Notes under the pieces: generated by a model | What the model saw: only the letters and a program-made list of their open reading frames with translations | The model's database searches: none | What the model was told of the DNA's origin: nothing | Part shown: positions 60,469-64,000 of the stretch, in pieces | How positions within the stretch are numbered: position 1 is the stretch's first letter | Layout: each line of letters begins with the position of its first letter | Program-made: the position numbers and the translations under genes | DNA from: an uncultured Lachnospiraceae bacterium | GTDB taxonomy: Bacteria; Bacillota_A; Clostridia; Lachnospirales; Lachnospiraceae | NCBI GenBank assembly: GCA_947564305.1 | Contig: CANOBT010000002.1 | Coordinates: 1-64,000 of the forward strand | DNA: 64,000 nt | Direction of reading: 5' to 3'

Positions 60469-61560
60469 ATGATTACGAACCAGGTACTTCTGAACACAAT
60501 TGAGGGTTTAAAGAGTATTTCACGGATTGATTTCTGCGTATTTGATACGGAGGCAAAAGTACTGGCAAGCACTTTTGGCGAGAGTAAAGATTTCGAAAGT
60601 GCCATTTTATCATTCGGGGCTTCCCCCGCAGACAGTCAGGTGATACAAGGATGCCAGTTTTTCAAAATTTTTGATGAACAGCAGTTGGAGTATATTTTGC
60701 TTGCAGGCGGCGAGAGTGAGGATTCCTACATGGTGGGGAAGATTGCTGCGTTTCAGATCCAGAATCTGCTGATCGCATATAAAGAGCGGTTTGATAAGGA
60801 TAATTTTATCAAAAACCTGTTAATGGATAATCTGCTTTTAGTGGATATTTATAATCGTGCAAAAAAATTACATATTGACACAGAAGTAAAACGTGTTATC
60901 TTTATTATTGAAACATCACACGAAAAGGACAGTGCTGCATTGGATAATGTACGCAACCTTCTGGGTGGAAAGGCCCGGGATTTTGTCACGGCTGTAGATG
61001 AGAGGAATATCATTGTTGTAAAGGAGCTGTCTGAGAAGGATGGCAGTGCAGAGATGGCGAAGATGGCGAAGGAGATGCTCTCCATACTGAAAGAAGACAG
61101 TGGAGATGAGCATATGCACATTGCCTATGGCACAGTTGTCAATGATATTAAGGAAGTTTCCAAGTCCTACAAGGAAGCAAAACTGGCATTGGATGTGGGA
61201 AAAATCTTCTACGCAGAGAGGGACATTGTTGCATACAGCACCCTGGGCATCGGACGCCTGATTTATCAGCTTCCGCTTCCGTTGTGTAAGATGTTTATAA
61301 AAGAGATTTTTGAAGGGAAATCCCCGGACGGATTTGATGAAGAGATGTTGTCCACGATCAATAAGTTTTTCGAGAACAGCCTGAATGTATCAGAGACGTC
61401 CAGACAGCTTTATATCCATAGAAATACTCTGGTATACCGGCTGGACAAACTGCAGAAGAGTACAGGACTCGACCTGCGTGTGTTTGAGGATGCAATCACG
61501 TTTAAGATTGCATTGATGGTCGTAAAATACATGAAGTATATGGAGACATTGGAATATTAG
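60469..61560 (+). CDS. CdaR/PucR-type transcriptional regulator
   Basis: 363 residues. The C-terminus has the PucR helix-turn-helix (NVSETSRQLYIHRNTLVYRLDKLQKSTGLDLR), preceded by a GGDEF-like helical domain (about 130-280, with YGTVVNDIKEVSKSYKEAKLAL); the N-terminal 120 residues are a putative sensor. Related proteins regulate sugar-diacid and purine catabolism, but this form next to ftsEX is a conserved Lachnospiraceae arrangement and its ligand is unknown. GGAGGAGAT precedes the ATG. Confidence 0.82.
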   Translation: MITNQVLLNTIEGLKSISRIDFCVFDTEAKVLASTFGESKDFESAILSFGASPADSQVIQGCQFFKIFDEQQLEYILLAGGESEDSYMVGKIAAFQIQNLLIAYKERFDKDNFIKNLLMDNLLLVDIYNRAKKLHIDTEVKRVIFIIETSHEKDSAALDNVRNLLGGKARDFVTAVDERNIIVVKELSEKDGSAEMAKMAKEMLSILKEDSGDEHMHIAYGTVVNDIKEVSKSYKEAKLALDVGKIFYAERDIVAYSTLGIGRLIYQLPLPLCKMFIKEIFEGKSPDGFDEEMLSTINKFFENSLNVSETSRQLYIHRNTLVYRLDKLQKSTGLDLRVFEDAITFKIALMVVKYMKYMETLEY

Positions 61561-61630
61561 GAACTGGCACAGGATAGCTGCTTCAGTGCGGTTCCTTAAT
61601 ACAAAAGAATATCGTATTCAGGAGGAGCAT

Positions 61631-62317
61631 ATGATTGAGCTTAGAAATGTAACGAAAGAGTACACAAGAGGAAATGCCGCCCTCAATGGTGTATCTGTCA
61701 AGATTAAGAAGGGCGAATTCGTTTTCATCGTAGGAGACAGCGGGTCGGGCAAGTCCACTTTGATTCGTCTGATCATGAAAGAATTGGATCCTACCGAAGG
61801 GACGATTATTGTAAACGGCAGGAATCTGAACCGTATGAAACATCGTCACATTGCCAAATACCGAAGAGGGCTGGGTGTAGTATTTCAGGATTTCCGTCTG
61901 TTAAAAGACAGGAATATTTACGAAAATATAGCATTTGCTCTGCGTGTCACTGAGACACCGACCAGGGTCATCAAGAAAAAGGTGCCTGCCGCCCTTTCAC
62001 TTGTAGGGTTGGCACAAAAATACAAATCAAATCCAAAGGAGCTGTCAGGAGGTGAGCAGCAGCGTGTTGCGATTGCAAGAGCAATTGTGAATGAACCGGC
62101 TATTTTGCTGGCGGACGAGCCTACGGGAAATCTGGACCCGACCAATTCATGGGAGATCATGAGTCTTCTGAAGGAAGCAAACGAGAGGGGGACAACGGTT
62201 CTTGTGGTAACACATAACCAGGAAATCGTAAACGAGATGAATGAGCGGGTGATCACAATGAAGCAAGGCGTGATTGTCAGCGATGAACAAAGAGGTGGGT
62301 ATATAGATGAGAATTAG
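61631..62317 (+). CDS. ftsE: cell division ATP-binding protein FtsE
   Basis: 228 residues: GDSGSGKST (Walker A), LSGGEQQRVAIARA (signature), ILLADEPTGNLDP (Walker B), and the FtsE-type opening MIELRNVTKEYTRGNAALNGVS. It powers FtsX to activate periplasmic peptidoglycan hydrolases. ATG 61631 has AGGAGG upstream; the longer in-frame start at 61586 lacks one. It overlaps ftsX by 11 bases. Confidence 0.95.
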   Translation: MIELRNVTKEYTRGNAALNGVSVKIKKGEFVFIVGDSGSGKSTLIRLIMKELDPTEGTIIVNGRNLNRMKHRHIAKYRRGLGVVFQDFRLLKDRNIYENIAFALRVTETPTRVIKKKVPAALSLVGLAQKYKSNPKELSGGEQQRVAIARAIVNEPAILLADEPTGNLDPTNSWEIMSLLKEANERGTTVLVVTHNQEIVNEMNERVITMKQGVIVSDEQRGGYIDEN

Positions 62318-63263
62318 TACATTAGGGTATGTGATCAAGCAGGGGATTAAAAATATCGGAAGGAACAAGATGTTTTCTCTTGCATCTGTTGCCACGATGT
62401 CTGCCTGCATCTTTCTGTTTGGATTGTTTTTTTCGATTTTGTTTAACTTTCAGTATATTATTATGAGTGCTGAGGAAGGGGTGGCAATTACAGTTCTTTT
62501 TGAGGATAATGCCACACAGGCACAGATTGACAGCATTGGACAGGCCCTGAGGGAGAGGGATGATGTGTCCGATGTGGTTTATGTATCGGCGGACCAGGCG
62601 TGGGAAGAGTTCAAGACAAAGTATTTTGGGGAAAATGCTGATCTTGCGGACGGTTTTAAGAATGATAATCCGTTGGCGAACTCCGATAACTATGAGGTCT
62701 ATATGAAGACACTTGATGAAAAGGGAAAGATGAGTCTGTCGATGAAAAGCAAGTCGCTTGCCTCAACCCAACAGGACCTTGTAAGATTTGCAAGCAGCCT
62801 GGATGGTGTACGGCGAGTCAATAAGTCTGATATGGTTGCGAATATGCTTTCTAGCGTCAATGTACTGGTGATGTATATTTCAGTCGCAATCATACTGATT
62901 TTGTTTGGGGTATCCATTTTCCTGATCAGCAATACGGTTGCCATGGGAATTACGGTCCGTAAGGAAGAGATTGCCATTATGAAATATATTGGTGCAAAGG
63001 ATTTCGTAGTCCGTTCGCCATTCGTCATTGAAGGACTTCTTATCGGATTTGTGGGAGCGGTGATTCCGCTGATATTGCTTTATTTTCTCTATGGAAGGGC
63101 CGTGGCATATATCATGGAGAAGTTCAGCATCTTGAACAATATTATTGAGTTCCTTCCTGTGACATGGGTGTACACATATCTGCTGCCCATCGGCTTAGGA
63201 CTCGGAGTAGGAATCGGTTTTATCGGAAGTTATTTTACCGTGCGCAAGCATCTGAGAGTATAG
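62307..63263 (+). CDS. ftsX: cell division protein FtsX
   Basis: 318 residues, four membrane segments with a large extracellular loop (about 50-180, VAITVLFEDNATQAQIDSIGQAL), and the C-terminal FtsX/MacB permease domain (VRKEEIAIMKYIGAKDFVVRSPF). The partner hydrolase is probably the PcsB-like protein encoded next. Confidence 0.95.
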   Translation: MRISTLGYVIKQGIKNIGRNKMFSLASVATMSACIFLFGLFFSILFNFQYIIMSAEEGVAITVLFEDNATQAQIDSIGQALRERDDVSDVVYVSADQAWEEFKTKYFGENADLADGFKNDNPLANSDNYEVYMKTLDEKGKMSLSMKSKSLASTQQDLVRFASSLDGVRRVNKSDMVANMLSSVNVLVMYISVAIILILFGVSIFLISNTVAMGITVRKEEIAIMKYIGAKDFVVRSPFVIEGLLIGFVGAVIPLILLYFLYGRAVAYIMEKFSILNNIIEFLPVTWVYTYLLPIGLGLGVGIGFIGSYFTVRKHLRV

Positions 63264-63341
63264 AACAGGAACGTTATGTTAAAGATATTTATTTAGATAT
63301 GCATTATCAAGGGGATTAATAAGGGAATACAAGGTGGTTAT

Positions 63342-64000
63342 ATGAAAAAAATTAAGAGAAGTATCATAAGCGGGATGCTCGTACTTACATTGAGCATGGG
63401 AACAGTTTTGAATGTGCAGGCAACAACGATAGAAGAAGCACAGGAGAAGGCGGAACAGCTCGATGAGGAGAAGAGTGCAGCAGAGGCTGAGAAGAATGCT
63501 CTGGCGGAACAATTGAATCAGATTATCGAGGAAATGAATGAGGCTCAGCAAAAGCTTGCACAGAAGCAGGAAGAGATTAAGCAGGCTGAGGAGGAGCTGG
63601 TGCAGGCAAAGGTGGATGAGAATACACAGTACCAAAGCATGAAAAAGAGGATTCGGTACATGTATGAAGTTGGCAATTCTCAGTATATCGAAGTGTTGGC
63701 AAACAGTGAGAACATGGGTGATTTCCTCAATAATGTGGAATATGTGAATCAGTTGTCGGAATACGACCGGGATAAACTGGTAGATTTCCAGATTATCTGT
63801 AAGGAAGTAGAGGAAAAGGAAAGAGCCTTGGAGGAGGAATACCAGCAGTTAAAAGGACTGCAGGATGCTTTGATTGCCAAGCAGGCCGAGGTGGAACAGC
63901 TTTTGTCAGATAAGAATCTTCAGATTGCAGACTTGGAAGGTCAGATTGGAGAAAATGCTGCTGTATTGCAGGAGCTAATCCGTCAGGCGGAAGAGGAGAA
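63342..64000 (+). CDS. PcsB/EnvC-like peptidoglycan hydrolase, 3' end outside window
   Basis: 219 codons are visible. A signal peptide (MKKIKRSIISGMLVLTLSMGTVLNVQA) is followed by a long coiled coil (EEAQEKAEQLDEEKSAAEAEKNALAEQL..) containing RIRYMYEVGNSQYIEVLANSENMGDFLNNVEYV, the typical PcsB/CwlO coiled-coil insertion that docks on FtsX. The catalytic NlpC/P60, CHAP or M23 domain lies beyond the edge. GGTGGT precedes the ATG. Confidence 0.85.
   Translation, partial: MKKIKRSIISGMLVLTLSMGTVLNVQATTIEEAQEKAEQLDEEKSAAEAEKNALAEQLNQIIEEMNEAQQKLAQKQEEIKQAEEELVQAKVDENTQYQSMKKRIRYMYEVGNSQYIEVLANSENMGDFLNNVEYVNQLSEYDRDKLVDFQIICKEVEEKERALEEEYQQLKGLQDALIAKQAEVEQLLSDKNLQIADLEGQIGENAAVLQELIRQAEEE

Overview
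The window reads as chromosome of a Gram-positive, spore-forming, anaerobic Clostridia, most probably a Lachnospiraceae. The evidence is strong AGGAGG ribosome sites, TTGACA/TATAAT promoters often with an extended TGn, an alpha/beta-type small acid-soluble spore protein, AddAB rather than RecBCD, the order CdaR-like regulator, FtsE, FtsX, PcsB-like, and a PadR/DUF1700/DUF4097/PspC block. No rRNA, tRNA or CRISPR array was found.

Region 1 (1-3.95 kb): the end of an Rpn/PD-(D/E)XK nuclease-like gene (leftward), then an XRE regulator, a PLDc_N small membrane protein and an ABC-2 exporter pair. Region 2 (4-17.6 kb) is a glycoside island: an AraC regulator faces a clan GH-A hydrolase, a GPH-type symporter and two GH3 enzymes, one with circularly permuted domains. 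A 20-21 bp spaced TTACAATAT-like half-site pair recurs in front of three of the rightward genes and is a candidate regulon signature. A 59-codon sugar-permease remnant and a glycosidase C-terminal remnant show decay in and beside this island. Region 3 (17.9-21.5 kb) holds a GntR(YtrA)-ABC operon and a MATE exporter.

Region 4 (19.9-24.2 kb) is a small accessory island. It contains a 142-bp palindromic mobile element with 14-bp terminal inverted repeats and a perfect 8-bp target duplication, two degenerate relatives, a DUF4160 gene pair, a tandem array of hairpin repeats and a complete-looking retron. The retron has a 15-bp a1/a2 inverted repeat, msr-like hairpins, a branched msd-like hairpin and a reverse transcriptase with NAxxH, YCDD and VTG motifs, followed by an overlapping small ORF.

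Region 5 (24.4-41.2 kb) is a 17-kb catabolic cluster. It carries three enzymes resembling successive or near-successive steps of the Eubacterium barkeri nicotinate fermentation: enamidase, 2-(hydroxymethyl)glutarate dehydrogenase and the serine-dehydratase-like 2-(hydroxymethyl)glutarate dehydratase. The genes for making the enamide (nicotinate hydroxylase, 6-hydroxynicotinate reductase) and for the B12 mutase route onward are not in the window. Instead there are three RraA-family aldolases, a LarA-like racemase, two tandem DUF1185 (AA_synth) paralogues, a cysteine hydrolase, an SDR, a zinc alcohol dehydrogenase, a D-2-hydroxyacid dehydrogenase, an RbsBAC-like ABC importer and a GntR/FCD regulator. 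I infer degradation of a cyclic amide or enamide, or a related branched dicarboxylate, ending in pyruvate; the substrate is unknown.

Region 6 (41.3-64 kb) is mostly core genome: an FtsA-like protein with beta-grasp modules, a beta-helix lipoprotein, a LysR regulator and MetY, a coiled-coil protein made of 33-bp repeats, AddB/AddA, the PadR envelope block, a SASP, a divergent TagA-like protein, a CdaR-like regulator, FtsE/FtsX and the start of a PcsB-like hydrolase. A family of two-hairpin repeats (core AGCAGG..ATCA-stem-TGGT.ACAA) recurs at intergenic sites at about 10.3, 12.8, 17.7, 22.4-22.55 and 32.2 kb, with compensatory changes in the stems.
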